Shown here piece by piece: positions 32,499-41,264 of a DNA stretch of 64,000 nucleotides (positions within the stretch are counted from its first letter, which is position 1; every line of letters starts with the position of its first letter). This DNA comes from J038 sp034437535. Lineage in GTDB: Bacteria; Chloroflexota; Anaerolineae; Aggregatilineales; Phototrophicaceae. Under the pieces are notes generated by a model, which worked only from the letters and a program-made list of their open reading frames with translations, was not told the origin of the DNA and ran no database searches. The stretch spans positions 50,730 to 114,729 of the forward strand of contig DAOTTZ010000140.1 of the NCBI GenBank assembly GCA_034437535.1, written 5' to 3'. Made by a program: the position numbers and the translations under genes.

Positions 32499-34043
32499 AT
32501 GACGCTTTTTCCGCGTTCGAATGGTATCTTGTTACACCCAACGTCTTTACCCGGCCCTTACGGCATCGGTGACCTGGGTGATATGGCGTTTCGCTTTGTC
32601 GATTGGTTGCATGATTCCGGGCAGACCGTCTGGCAGGTGTTGCCGCTCGGCCCGACCAGTTATGGCGATTCGCCGTACCAATGTCTATCGGCCTTTGCTG
32701 GCAATACCAACCTCATCAGCTTGAGCCGGTTGGTCATTGAGGGTTACCTGCGGGAGGAAGATCTGGCCGATGTGCCGGATTTCCCGACGCACGAGGTCGA
32801 TTACGGCCCAGTGATCGACTATCACGAGAAAAAGCTGGATCTAGCCTATCAACGATTCAAAGCGAAGGCATCCAGCGACCAGCGGAACGCGAAAAATGCC
32901 TGGGTGGAAGTCAACGCGGATTGGATCAATGATTGGGGATTGTACATCGCGCTCAAGAAAGAAAATCAAGGCCGGCCCTGGGTGGAATGGCCGGATCCGG
33001 TCGCACTTCGAGACCCCGCCGCGCTGGACGAAGCCACTCAACGCCTGGATGATGAGATCAGCAAGCATATCTTCCTGCAATGGTTGTTTTACAAACAATG
33101 GGGCGAAGTCAAGGGCTACGCCAATGAACGAGGTATCCGCTTGATCGGCGACATCCCGATTTTTGTCGCGCATGATAGTAGTGATGTATGGGCCAACCGG
33201 GAACGATTTTACCTGGATGAGAAGGGCAATCCGACGGTGGTTGCCGGGGTGCCGCCGGATTACTTCAGCGCGACCGGCCAACGGTGGGGCAACCCGCTTT
33301 ATAACTGGCAGGTCATCAAAGAGACCGGCTATGAATGGTGGATCAGCCGGTTCCGCCAGACGCTCGAACTGGTGGATTTGATGCGGATCGACCACTTCCG
33401 GGGATTTGCCGGGTATTGGGAGATCCCGGCAGAAGAACCGACTGCGATCAACGGGCAATGGGTAAATGGCCCCGGCATTGATTTTTTCCATGCGCTACGT
33501 GATGCGCTAGGCGAATTGCCGATCATCGCTGAAGACCTGGGGGAGATCACCAAAGACGTGATCGAACTGCGAGACGCGCTGAACTTGCCCGGTATGAAGA
33601 TCTTACAATTTGCCTGGAGCGATCCAGAGAATCCGTTCTTGCCGCACAATTACCCGGTGAATTGTGTCGCCTATAGCGGCACCCATGATAACAACACCAC
33701 GCTCGGCTGGTGGATGAGCGATGAAGTGAACGATCATATTCGCAATTTCATGTCGGATTACATCCAGAGTGAGGTGACCGAACCACACTGGACATTGATT
33801 CGCCTGGGGATGGCATCCAGCGCACATACGTTCGTCGCACCCATGCAAGATCTATTTGGGTATGGGGCCGATACACGAATGAACACACCCGGCAAGCAGG
33901 GCGGTAATTGGGGTTGGCGTTTTGAGGAGTCTTTATTCGATGATAGCGCGAAAGATAAGCTAGCGCACTTTACCTGGCTATATAAGCGTCGCCCAGACCA
34001 ACAAGGTGAAGTCTACGGCGACGCGGCGCGGCGCAACGAATAA
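32499..34043 (+). CDS. malQ: 4-alpha-glucanotransferase (amylomaltase)
   Basis: GH77 enzyme that transfers glucan units between maltodextrins. 514 residues from ATG 32499 (AGAAAGG upstream); 23 further upstream codons are rejected as non-homologous. Starts FPRSNGILLHPTSLPGPYGIGDLG as in plant D-enzyme/bacterial amylomaltase. Catalytic residues: nucleophile Asp in MRIDHFRGFAGYW, acid Glu in IAEDLGEIT, and transition-state Asp in YSGTHDNNTTLGWW. With the two GH13 genes downstream it forms a maltodextrin/glycogen-derived glucan pathway. No transporter or regulator is nearby. Confidence 0.95.
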   Translation: MTLFPRSNGILLHPTSLPGPYGIGDLGDMAFRFVDWLHDSGQTVWQVLPLGPTSYGDSPYQCLSAFAGNTNLISLSRLVIEGYLREEDLADVPDFPTHEVDYGPVIDYHEKKLDLAYQRFKAKASSDQRNAKNAWVEVNADWINDWGLYIALKKENQGRPWVEWPDPVALRDPAALDEATQRLDDEISKHIFLQWLFYKQWGEVKGYANERGIRLIGDIPIFVAHDSSDVWANRERFYLDEKGNPTVVAGVPPDYFSATGQRWGNPLYNWQVIKETGYEWWISRFRQTLELVDLMRIDHFRGFAGYWEIPAEEPTAINGQWVNGPGIDFFHALRDALGELPIIAEDLGEITKDVIELRDALNLPGMKILQFAWSDPENPFLPHNYPVNCVAYSGTHDNNTTLGWWMSDEVNDHIRNFMSDYIQSEVTEPHWTLIRLGMASSAHTFVAPMQDLFGYGADTRMNTPGKQGGNWGWRFEESLFDDSAKDKLAHFTWLYKRRPDQQGEVYGDAARRNE

Positions 34044-34047
34044 CCGG

Positions 34048-34329
34048 TTATGCGAGTGGGTCAGCATCGACGACATCGACATCATCGCCGTTGTCTTCGG
34101 TCATCGGGTTGCGTTCACGAGCTTCGCGGCTCAACCAATCGGGTTGGTCGGCCTGGGTGCTGGCCCCGCTTTCAAAGTTGCCTGCGTCCATATTGTCGTA
34201 ACCGTAGGCTTCCATATCGTCCATTTTTTCTTCAGCGGTTTGGTCTTCCGGGCCGATCCGCTGGAAAAATTCTGGCTCATCGCGGAGTTCGGCTTCGTCT
34301 ATCTGAGTCTTGTCTTTTGGGTCTGGCAT
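34048..34329 (-). CDS. Small acidic hypothetical protein
   Basis: 93 residues, rich in Asp, Glu and Met, without hydrophobic segments; likely disordered or a small helical protein. Not recognised. Convergent with malQ (4-bp gap). No Shine-Dalgarno is seen at ATG 34329, which weakens the call; codon use in the frame and the tidy fit after malQ favour it being real. The 206-bp gap on its other side holds the start region of the next GH13 gene. Confidence 0.5.
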   Translation of the reverse strand: MPDPKDKTQIDEAELRDEPEFFQRIGPEDQTAEEKMDDMEAYGYDNMDAGNFESGASTQADQPDWLSREARERNPMTEDNGDDVDVVDADPLA

Positions 34330-34535
34330 TATTGATTTACCATGATTCTTTCTTTCACTTTCAACTTATCGGCCAGATCTGAACTTAGCCTAAACTCCAC
34401 CTGAGAATCAAACAAGTAGCCAATGACCACGCGCTTTGTCTCCTGCGTTCTGGCAGTGAGAATCAACCATGCAAACTATGAGAGAGGAGACACGGCGTAT
34501 GCTACCCGCCGGGGTAGTCCCCCGCCGTATCAAAG

Positions 34536-36395
34536 ATGATGATACAACCCTCGGATGCATCCTGGACGCATGCCATTCATCACGATGGCTCAGCCCTGTA
34601 TGTTTCAAATCCGTTACCGGCCCTGGGAGAGACGGTGTTAATAACGCTCCGTGTACCATCTGGTGCCCCGGTGCGGGTGGTGGCCCTGCGTACCACGCCA
34701 GACGGCGAAGGGCATTATGAGATGATGACCCAGGCCCGCAGTGATGATCGGTTTGATTATTGGCAGGCGGAACTGACCGCCAGTATGCCAGTTAATCCGT
34801 ATCGCTTTGAGTTGCGGGTGGAAGATGGCCTGCTTTATTATAATGCGGTCGGGGTGGGCCGCGCCCAGACACCCGATGCCAGCGACTTCAAACTTCTGGC
34901 GGATTTCCAGGCCCCGGAATGGGTACAAACGGCTGTCTTTTATCAAATCTTCCCGGATCGCTTTTTTAACGGTGATCGCTCGCTTGACCCGGCAGATGGT
35001 GCCTGGGAGTTGATGGGCCACAAGGTAACCATGCGTGATTGGAACGATCCACCTAAATCCTGGCAGAAAAGCGGGAGCCTGGATTTTTACGGTGGCGATC
35101 TGCCCGGAATCCAGCAAAAGCTTGATTATCTGCAAGAGCTTGGGGTGAATGCGGTTTATCTCAATCCGATTTTTACCAGCAAGAGCAATCACCGTTACAA
35201 TGTGGATGACTTCTACAACGTAGACCCGCACCTGGGCGGCAATGACGCGCTCACCGCGCTGGTCTCCGCCATGCATGACCAGGATATGCGCTTGATACTC
35301 GACCTGACGCCCAACCACAGCAGTAACACGAACCCCTGGTTCACTGCGGCGCAAGAAGACCCGAACGCACCCACCGCCGAATACTACACATTTATCGATC
35401 ATCCAGATCATTATGTTTCCTGGTTGGGTGTGCCGACCTTGCCCAAACTGAATTACAACAGCCCGGCTTTACAGGCTCAGATGAATGACATCGTGAGCTA
35501 TTGGCTCCGGGAGCCGTTTGATATGGACGGCTGGCGTATGGATGTTTACAACATGACGGCCCGCCAGGGTGCGCTCCAGCGGAATAAACAGGCTGGGCAG
35601 GCCATGCGGCAGGCGATCAAAACTGTCAACCCGGATGCGTATTATTTGGGGGAGCATTTCTTCGACGGCACGCCCAATCTGCAAGGGGACGAACTGGATG
35701 CGACGATGAACTACTCCGGGTTCAACATCCCGATGTGGCGCTGGTTAGCCGGGTATGATAATCGTGAATGGATGGGAGATCTGGCCGATGACAATCTGAT
35801 GCCGACAGATGCCTTCGCCTGGCAGTTACGGGTCTTTCGCGGGTCGGTGCCCTGGGTCATCGCCCGGATGCAATTCAACCAGTTAGGCAGTCATGATAGC
35901 TGGCGCATCCTGAGTATTGTCAATGAGGATAAGGCGTTGGTACGGGTCGGCGTGGGGGTGCTGATGACTTATCCAGGAGTGCCGTGTGTCTACTATGGCG
36001 ATGAAGTCGGACTGACCGGCAAGAAAGACCCGGATAACCGCCGGTGTATGCCCTGGGATGAGACCGCATGGGATCAAGACTTGCGCGACTACTATCAACG
36101 GTTGATCACCCTGCGGAAGACCCACCCGGCCTTGACGGATGGCGGCTACCAGGATCTTTACGCGGCAGGCGATTGGTTCGCGTATCAACGTGAGTCTGCC
36201 GAGGGACGATTGGTTGTAATTGCGTATCGTGGTTCCGGTACAGATGCCCCGATGGCGATTCCACTTCAGCACGCCGGGCATGTTGATGGTACCCCCTTGA
36301 CCGATTACCTGAGCGCGACGGCTTTTACTGTGACTGAAGGGGCGGTCGCCATCCCGCCGCAACAGGGGCCGCGACTCTTCGTGCTAGAAGGTTGA
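34536..36395 (+). CDS. GH13 cyclomaltodextrinase/maltodextrin glucosidase
   Basis: Hydrolyses alpha-1,4 links in maltodextrins or cyclodextrins. 619 residues: N-terminal beta-sandwich (about 10-125; LYVSNPLPALGETVLITLRV), then the (beta/alpha)8 barrel beginning AVFYQIFPDRFFNGD. Catalytic residues are Asp336 (DGWRMDV), Glu373 (GEHFFDG) and Asp454 (LGSHDS), and the NHSSN loop is present. Tail beta domain at the end. ATG 34536 has no clear Shine-Dalgarno. A short frame with GGAGA (34469-34720) overlaps the start in another frame. Paralogue of the next gene. No signal peptide, so intracellular. Confidence 0.92.
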   Translation: MMIQPSDASWTHAIHHDGSALYVSNPLPALGETVLITLRVPSGAPVRVVALRTTPDGEGHYEMMTQARSDDRFDYWQAELTASMPVNPYRFELRVEDGLLYYNAVGVGRAQTPDASDFKLLADFQAPEWVQTAVFYQIFPDRFFNGDRSLDPADGAWELMGHKVTMRDWNDPPKSWQKSGSLDFYGGDLPGIQQKLDYLQELGVNAVYLNPIFTSKSNHRYNVDDFYNVDPHLGGNDALTALVSAMHDQDMRLILDLTPNHSSNTNPWFTAAQEDPNAPTAEYYTFIDHPDHYVSWLGVPTLPKLNYNSPALQAQMNDIVSYWLREPFDMDGWRMDVYNMTARQGALQRNKQAGQAMRQAIKTVNPDAYYLGEHFFDGTPNLQGDELDATMNYSGFNIPMWRWLAGYDNREWMGDLADDNLMPTDAFAWQLRVFRGSVPWVIARMQFNQLGSHDSWRILSIVNEDKALVRVGVGVLMTYPGVPCVYYGDEVGLTGKKDPDNRRCMPWDETAWDQDLRDYYQRLITLRKTHPALTDGGYQDLYAAGDWFAYQRESAEGRLVVIAYRGSGTDAPMAIPLQHAGHVDGTPLTDYLSATAFTVTEGAVAIPPQQGPRLFVLEG

Positions 36396-36457
36396 CTGTC
36401 GCCCGATTATACTTGTACTGGTGAATCTCTGATCGACCGGTAAGGAGGAATCCCTGT

Positions 36458-38260
36458 ATGGCTCATCTGAGTGATGAAAATTATCGTCAATTGCGTCCGG
36501 GCCGTCCATTTCATCTGTCACCTGGGGCGCAACCCCTCAGTTCGACGATCACCCTGCGGTTAGATGGCATCGCGCTAGAACCAGAGGTCGTCCTGCTAGA
36601 TGTACGCCGGGATACAACCTGGCGGTTATTCATGACGCCGGCAGATGAGACCAACAGTTGGCAAGCAACCCTGCGGTTACCCGATCATCCGACCATCATC
36701 GAGTATCACTTTGAGATCGGTGATAAAGCCTTAAAAGAACGGCGGCAGATCGAAAGCCAGAATACAGATGTCGGCAATCGCCCGGTTTATGGTGAGTGGC
36801 ACGATGTCCCGTTCAAGATCGCTGTCTATGACCCGGAGCAGATGCCTGCCCGTTGGACTCAGGGCATGGTCGTCTACCAAATTTTCCCGGATCGCTTCGC
36901 CAAAGCACAGAGCGATGACGCCGCCCGCGATAAGATGAAAGGTGTTTATGGGCACGAGCCGGTCTTCAAATCGTGGGGAGATCGCCCCGAAGATCCTCCC
37001 CTGGGACGGGATTTCTTTGGTGGGGATCTGCGTGGAATCATCGACCGGCTGGATTATCTTAAAGACCTGGGGGTAGAATGTCTCTACCTGAACCCGATAT
37101 TTGAGGCGTCTTCTAATCACCGGTATGAGGCAATTGATTTCTTGAAGATCGAGCAAATGCTCGGCACAGAAGCAGATTTTGATCGCTTCATCGCGGAAGC
37201 ACAGCAACGTGGGTTGCGGGTTGTGTTGGATGCGGTGTTTAATCATTGCTCGTCAGATAGCATTTACTTTGACATCACCGGAAAATATGGCGACGGGGCT
37301 ACCCAGAGCCGGCAATCGCCTTATTATCGCTGGTTTAACTTTCATCGCTGGCCGGATCAGTACGATGGTTGGATCGGCCTGGGGTTCATGCCGGAATTTG
37401 TCGAATGCCCGGAGGTGATGGACTTCTTCCTGGGGGCGGGTGGTGTGACTCAATACTGGCTGGATAAAGGCATTGACGGCTGGCGGGCCGATGTGCCGTT
37501 CGATAACTCGGATGACTTCTGGTTGCACTTCCGGCAACGGGTGAATGCCGTCAAGCCGGATGCGTGGACGATTGCGGAAGAATGGCGCGATGCGACCAAT
37601 TATCTGCTAGGTGATATGTTCAACGGCACCATGAATTACCGGCTAGCCTGGAATGTGCGTGGCTTCTTTGCGATGGATTATCTCTCTCCCAGTCAGTTTG
37701 ATGATCGCTTGCAGGCTTTTCTAAGGGATACCCCGCCACAAGCCGTCCATTCGCAGATGAATCTGTTGGACTCGCACGATACAGATCGGTTGTTAACCGT
37801 CTGCCGGGGGGATCGGGCGCGGTTTAAGCAAGCCTTCGCCTTTTTATTCGCGTTCCCCGGTGCGCCGACCCTGTTTTATGGCACAGAGGCCGCCCTCGAA
37901 GGTAACTCGCCGGAAGACAGCCGCCGCTGTATGCCCTGGGATGATCTCGATGAGGAGTTAGTCGCATATTTTACGCAGTTGATGACCGTGCGCCGTGACA
38001 ACGAGGTCTTACGGCACGGTGAGATCGAGACGGTTTACATTGATGATGACCGGCGGGTTTATGGCATGGCACGGGTATTGGCGGGCCAACAGGTAATCGC
38101 GCTGTTTAACGTGGGGCAGGCCCCGGCTGAGGTGCAATTGCCGGTGGAGGCCGGGACGACGTGGCAGGATCTACTGAATGAAAAGACGGCGATCACGGCG
38201 GAAGCCGACTACCTCCGGGTGACGCTCCCGCCGCGTGGATCAGTCTGGTTAGCGTGTTAA
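36458..38260 (+). CDS. GH13 neopullulanase/alpha-glycosidase
   Basis: 600 residues, second GH13 in tandem. N-terminal immunoglobulin-like domain (residues 20-120), barrel starting MVVYQIFPDRFAKAQ with the DAVFNHCSSDS loop, catalytic Asp345 (DGWRADV), Glu374 (IAEEWRDA) and Asp441 (LLDSHDTDR). Shine-Dalgarno AAGGAGG before ATG 36458. Differs from its neighbour by a larger domain B and by AEEW in place of the usual GExW at the acid. Cytoplasmic (no signal). Probably works with the preceding enzyme and MalQ on stored or imported glucans. Ends overlapping coaX by 4 bp, tail to tail. Confidence 0.92.
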   Translation: MAHLSDENYRQLRPGRPFHLSPGAQPLSSTITLRLDGIALEPEVVLLDVRRDTTWRLFMTPADETNSWQATLRLPDHPTIIEYHFEIGDKALKERRQIESQNTDVGNRPVYGEWHDVPFKIAVYDPEQMPARWTQGMVVYQIFPDRFAKAQSDDAARDKMKGVYGHEPVFKSWGDRPEDPPLGRDFFGGDLRGIIDRLDYLKDLGVECLYLNPIFEASSNHRYEAIDFLKIEQMLGTEADFDRFIAEAQQRGLRVVLDAVFNHCSSDSIYFDITGKYGDGATQSRQSPYYRWFNFHRWPDQYDGWIGLGFMPEFVECPEVMDFFLGAGGVTQYWLDKGIDGWRADVPFDNSDDFWLHFRQRVNAVKPDAWTIAEEWRDATNYLLGDMFNGTMNYRLAWNVRGFFAMDYLSPSQFDDRLQAFLRDTPPQAVHSQMNLLDSHDTDRLLTVCRGDRARFKQAFAFLFAFPGAPTLFYGTEAALEGNSPEDSRRCMPWDDLDEELVAYFTQLMTVRRDNEVLRHGEIETVYIDDDRRVYGMARVLAGQQVIALFNVGQAPAEVQLPVEAGTTWQDLLNEKTAITAEADYLRVTLPPRGSVWLAC

Positions 38261-39030
38261 TCTTGTTGGTTGATCTCCCAGATAATGCGTAGTCCATCCA
38301 GCGTCAGTTCCGGCGCGATGATGTCAATTGTGGTGGTATACTGTTTGAACAATGTCGCTAATCCTCCGGTTGCGATCACCTTGACGGTTTCGTCTTCTAT
38401 GGACGCCTTAATGCGCGTCACAAGACCTTCTACCAGCGCGATGTAACCCCAGAAGACGCCGCTTTGCATCGCGTGGATGGTGTTGCCGCCGATGGGGGAG
38501 GGCGGTGGTTGAAGATCGACCTTATGCAGGCGGGCGGCCCGGCTAACCAGGGCGTCGTGGGCCACATTAATGCCTGGGGCTATAGCCCCGCCTTGATATG
38601 CACCATCAGCCGAGATGACATCGAAGGTCGTCGCGGTACCGAAGTCAATGACGATGGCCGGGCCACCATAGAGCCGGGCCACTGCCGCCGTGTTGACGAT
38701 TCGATCTGCGCCGGCTTGTTCTGGCTGGTCAATGTCGATCCGTACACCGGCGCGGGTGGTGCTGGTCACGATCAATGGCTCCATCTCGCCGTAACGTCGC
38801 ACCATCTCGGCGAAGGCGGTCGTCAATGGTGGGACGACACTGCTGATAATCACGCCGGAGACGGCCCGCCAGCCGACATCGGCACTGTTGAGGAAGTTAC
38901 GAACCAGCACGGCGTATTCATCCGGCATCTTATCTGCGACGGTCCGCGCTCGCCAACTCAACGCCCAGGATTCTGCTTGCCATAGGCCAAGATGCACGTT
39001 TGTATTGCCGATGTCGATTGCCAGTAACAT
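38257..39030 (-). CDS. coaX: Type III pantothenate kinase
   Basis: First step of CoA synthesis from pantothenate. 257 residues. ASKHA-fold motifs: MLLAIDIGNTNVHLGLW (phosphate 1), ISSVVPPLT, the pantothenate-binding GADRIVNTAA, VIDFGTATTFDVI (phosphate 2) and GGAIAPGINVAHDALVSRAARL; adenosine-site IATGGLATLF. ATG 39030 with GGAGG. Directly behind a 52-codon reading frame that ends 2 bp upstream, so the two are probably one transcript. Confidence 0.95.
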   Translation of the reverse strand: MLLAIDIGNTNVHLGLWQAESWALSWRARTVADKMPDEYAVLVRNFLNSADVGWRAVSGVIISSVVPPLTTAFAEMVRRYGEMEPLIVTSTTRAGVRIDIDQPEQAGADRIVNTAAVARLYGGPAIVIDFGTATTFDVISADGAYQGGAIAPGINVAHDALVSRAARLHKVDLQPPPSPIGGNTIHAMQSGVFWGYIALVEGLVTRIKASIEDETVKVIATGGLATLFKQYTTTIDIIAPELTLDGLRIIWEINQQD

Positions 39031-39032
39031 AT

Positions 39033-39191
39033 CTAAGCCTCCTCGATCATCAGCCCAGGCCCGGCCAATGCTTCGAACGCTTGCTGTACAGACGGCACAA
39101 CCTCCGCGTGGTATGCTGTTGGGCTGGGCGTGTTGGGTAAATCGACTAAAAAATCAATTTGCGCTTTAAAATCAATATTCACAGGGTACAT
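39033..39191 (-). CDS. Small 52-residue protein upstream of coaX
   Basis: Reads MYPVNIDFKAQIDFLVDLPN then TPSPTAYHAEVVPSVQQAFE and ends GLMIEEA. It closes 2 bp before the coaX ATG and contains the coaX Shine-Dalgarno (GAGGAGG), typical of translational coupling. TTGATT-17-TACTAT lies upstream as a promoter and AGGA immediately precedes its ATG. Amphipathic, no known motif. Short length keeps the call tentative. Confidence 0.55.
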   Translation of the reverse strand: MYPVNIDFKAQIDFLVDLPNTPSPTAYHAEVVPSVQQAFEALAGPGLMIEEA

Positions 39192-39276
39192 GATCCTGAA
39201 TTCGGTTTATCCCCAGAATAGTACCCCGCTGGCATGTTACAATCAACCTGAATGCTGAGTAGAGGATAATATACGG

Positions 39277-40209
39277 ATGACGCAGATCCGCCAGGCAACC
39301 TTAGACGATACGCAAGCCATCAGCGCGTTATTCCGAGCGCGGGTGGCCGTGTGGCAACGCCAGGACGCCCAGGGCAATGTGCAGGAAGTCCAGCACGATC
39401 AACTGACGATCTACGAGCGTTGGTTACACGGTGGGGCCTGGATGAGTGTTGAAACGGCGGTTTTGCTTCTTAGTCATCTGATTCGTACCCGGTGCCCGGC
39501 TTTCGTGGCCCAGGCTGATGACGGGCAAATCGTCGGGTATTTAGAAGCCTACCCTGGTGAAGAGGCCGCCCCTTATGGCCGTGTTTTGCATATCCGGCAT
39601 GTAATCGGCGCGGATGACACCATGCGGGTTGATCTGCTTGCCGCCGCCCGTCAGATTGCGACGGCACAAAGTCGCCAGTTGACCGTTAGTTTCTCTGGTT
39701 ATGATCGTGAGTCCAGCACATTTTTTACCGCGCAGGGGTTCGAACACTTAGAGACAATTGTACAATATACACTGGTAGCCCAGGCCGGGCGGAGTTTCTA
39801 TAAAGCGACGGATCATCCGGCGGCAGAGCCAGCGCAGATTACCGGGTGGGGCATGCCTGTCGGGCGGATGGAGAGTGCGCATACGCATTGGCATTTGCTC
39901 TGGCCTGGGTTGTGGGATGCGCTGGATGAAGTCACCGCCCAACGGACTCACCGGCTTGCCATTCACGCCGCCGGGCAAGATGCCTTTGTCTGCATCCAAC
40001 AAGGGCTTTACACCCCCCGGACTGCTCAAGTCTACTGTTGGTCGCCCAAGCCGCTGACGTCGCAATTGTTGGTCTCCCTGCGAGATTGGGCTTACCGGCA
40101 AGATTATCGCACCCTGGCGTTCTCCGTCCCGGAGCGAACGGCGAAGTTATTCGGCCCGGATGCCGAGACGACCCCGTATCAACAAGCCATTTTTACTGCG
40201 GCACAGTAG
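39277..40209 (+). CDS. GNAT-family acetyltransferase-like protein
   Basis: 310 residues. N-terminal half (IRQATLDDTQAISALFRARVAVW, AFVAQADDGQIVGYLEAYPG, FFTAQGFEHLETI) is a GNAT fold with the acceptor-strand and a reduced acetyl-CoA loop (HVIGADDTMRVDLLAAAR in place of the strict Q/RxxGxG/A). The C-terminal half (about 180-310) is a second, diverged domain without recognised motif, perhaps a degenerate second GNAT unit. Divergent from coaX. GGATAATATAC before the ATG looks like a -10. Substrate unknown. Confidence 0.7.
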   Translation: MTQIRQATLDDTQAISALFRARVAVWQRQDAQGNVQEVQHDQLTIYERWLHGGAWMSVETAVLLLSHLIRTRCPAFVAQADDGQIVGYLEAYPGEEAAPYGRVLHIRHVIGADDTMRVDLLAAARQIATAQSRQLTVSFSGYDRESSTFFTAQGFEHLETIVQYTLVAQAGRSFYKATDHPAAEPAQITGWGMPVGRMESAHTHWHLLWPGLWDALDEVTAQRTHRLAIHAAGQDAFVCIQQGLYTPRTAQVYCWSPKPLTSQLLVSLRDWAYRQDYRTLAFSVPERTAKLFGPDAETTPYQQAIFTAAQ

Positions 40210-40256
40210 GGTTTCGTGCTATACTCTGCACGAAAAGAAATGAAGGAGGGTGACGA

Positions 40257-41009
40257 ATGCCAATTTACGAGCCGGATCATGTCGAATATACCATCACCAA
40301 CGGCAACATCCGCATTTCGATGGACGATGGCCGCCAACTCCCGGCTTACTGGGCGCACCCGGTCATGGGGACGATGTTTCCAGGAGTCGCGATTGTGCAT
40401 GATTGGTGGGGCATCACCCCGTTGATCCGGCGTATGGCGAATCTATTCGCGCAGATGGGCCATTATGTCATCGTGCCGGATTTATTCAACGGGCGCACCG
40501 CCCAGACCCCGCGTGATGCCCTGGCACTCCTAGAAGAGACCAAAGAACATAATTACACCCGCGCTGATGACGCGCTTAAAGTGCTGGAAAATCATCACCA
40601 TTGTAACAAGAGTGTTGCGGTCGTTGGGCTGGGCATGGGCGGGAGCCTGGCCTACGAAGCGGCCATCAACCGTGATGACCTGGAGGCGGCGGTTGCTTAC
40701 GCGGGCTTTCCAGATCGTTATATCGGTCAGTTTGGCCGCGCCAATACACCAATCTGCGCCTTCTTCGGTGAAAACGAACAACACATTCGCCCTCAGCACA
40801 TCAAACATATGCGCCAGGAAATGCTTGATAACCAGCATGGCATTCATCACGAAATTCACATCATCCCGGAGCTAGCCCACGACTTTTTCACCGAGAGCCT
40901 GAACGAAGCGCAACGTCAGCAGAGCCGTCTGGTCATCAAACAAACGCTTGATTTTCTTGATCGGCTGTTAGAGCGTCCGTCGCGTGCCGGGGACCGAATG
41001 GTATATTGA
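40257..41009 (+). CDS. Dienelactone hydrolase-family protein lacking the usual nucleophile
   Basis: 250 residues, alpha/beta-hydrolase of the DLH type: IVHDWWGITPLIRRMANLFA and VIVPDLFNGRTAQTPRDA match the family. At the nucleophile elbow the normal GxCxGG reads GLGMGG (residues about 124-129), with Gly where Cys or Ser should be. The acid (FGENEQHI region) and His (ELAHDFF) positions remain. It is therefore either inactive as a hydrolase, a binding protein, or uses another mechanism. Strong GAAGGAGGG Shine-Dalgarno. Ends 50 bp before tRNA-Asn (other strand). Confidence 0.85.
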   Translation: MPIYEPDHVEYTITNGNIRISMDDGRQLPAYWAHPVMGTMFPGVAIVHDWWGITPLIRRMANLFAQMGHYVIVPDLFNGRTAQTPRDALALLEETKEHNYTRADDALKVLENHHHCNKSVAVVGLGMGGSLAYEAAINRDDLEAAVAYAGFPDRYIGQFGRANTPICAFFGENEQHIRPQHIKHMRQEMLDNQHGIHHEIHIIPELAHDFFTESLNEAQRQQSRLVIKQTLDFLDRLLERPSRAGDRMVY

Positions 41010-41024
41010 GGCTTTGATAGAGTA

Positions 41025-41048
41025 ACAAAAAACCTCACAAGTGTGAGG
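41025..41048 (-). terminator. Terminator of tRNA-Asn
   Basis: Minus strand: AACCTCACA / TGTGAGGTT (9-bp stem, 2-nt minimal loop) followed by a run of six T, 11 bp after the tRNA 3' end. Confidence 0.8.
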
Positions 41049-41058
41049 TTCTTATCTG

Positions 41059-41130
41059 CTCCACAGCCTGGACTCGAACCAGGAACCTATCGGTTAACAG
41101 CCGATTGCTCTGCCATTGAGCTACTGTGGA
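41059..41130 (-). tRNA. tRNA-Asn (anticodon GUU)
   Basis: 72 nt. Acceptor TCCACAG pairs with CTGTGGA, discriminator G, CCA not encoded. D arm GCTC-AATGGCA-GAGC, anticodon arm ATCGG-CTGTTAA-CCGAT (anticodon GTT) and T arm CCTGG-TTCGAGT-CCAGG are perfect. Confidence 0.97.
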
Positions 41131-41143
41131 ATATTGCTTGCTT

Positions 41144-41172
41144 AGCATAGCAGAGGTCGGGCGACGTGTCAA
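41144..41172 (-). promoter_or_regulatory. Promoter of tRNA-Asn
   Basis: TTGACA (41172-41167), 17-bp spacer, TATGCT (41149-41144), ending 13 bp before the tRNA. Confidence 0.85.
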
Positions 41173-41264
41173 GCCATTTCAACGGGTAAAATCATATATT
41201 GATTCCCCTCATGAGCCTGCTACACTGGCAGGCGGTTGCTGGCCCACACAGGAGACAATCGATC

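Noticed and set aside
34402..34468. Two GAGAATCAA direct repeats in the gap before the first GH13 gene
   Set aside because: Nine-base matches 57 bp apart are weak evidence; possible operator halves for a sugar regulator but not supportable.
34469..34720. Short ORF with GGAGA overlapping the start of the first GH13 gene
   Set aside because: Its product has no family resemblance and runs through the GH13 N-terminal domain in the wrong frame; an upstream ORF role cannot be shown.
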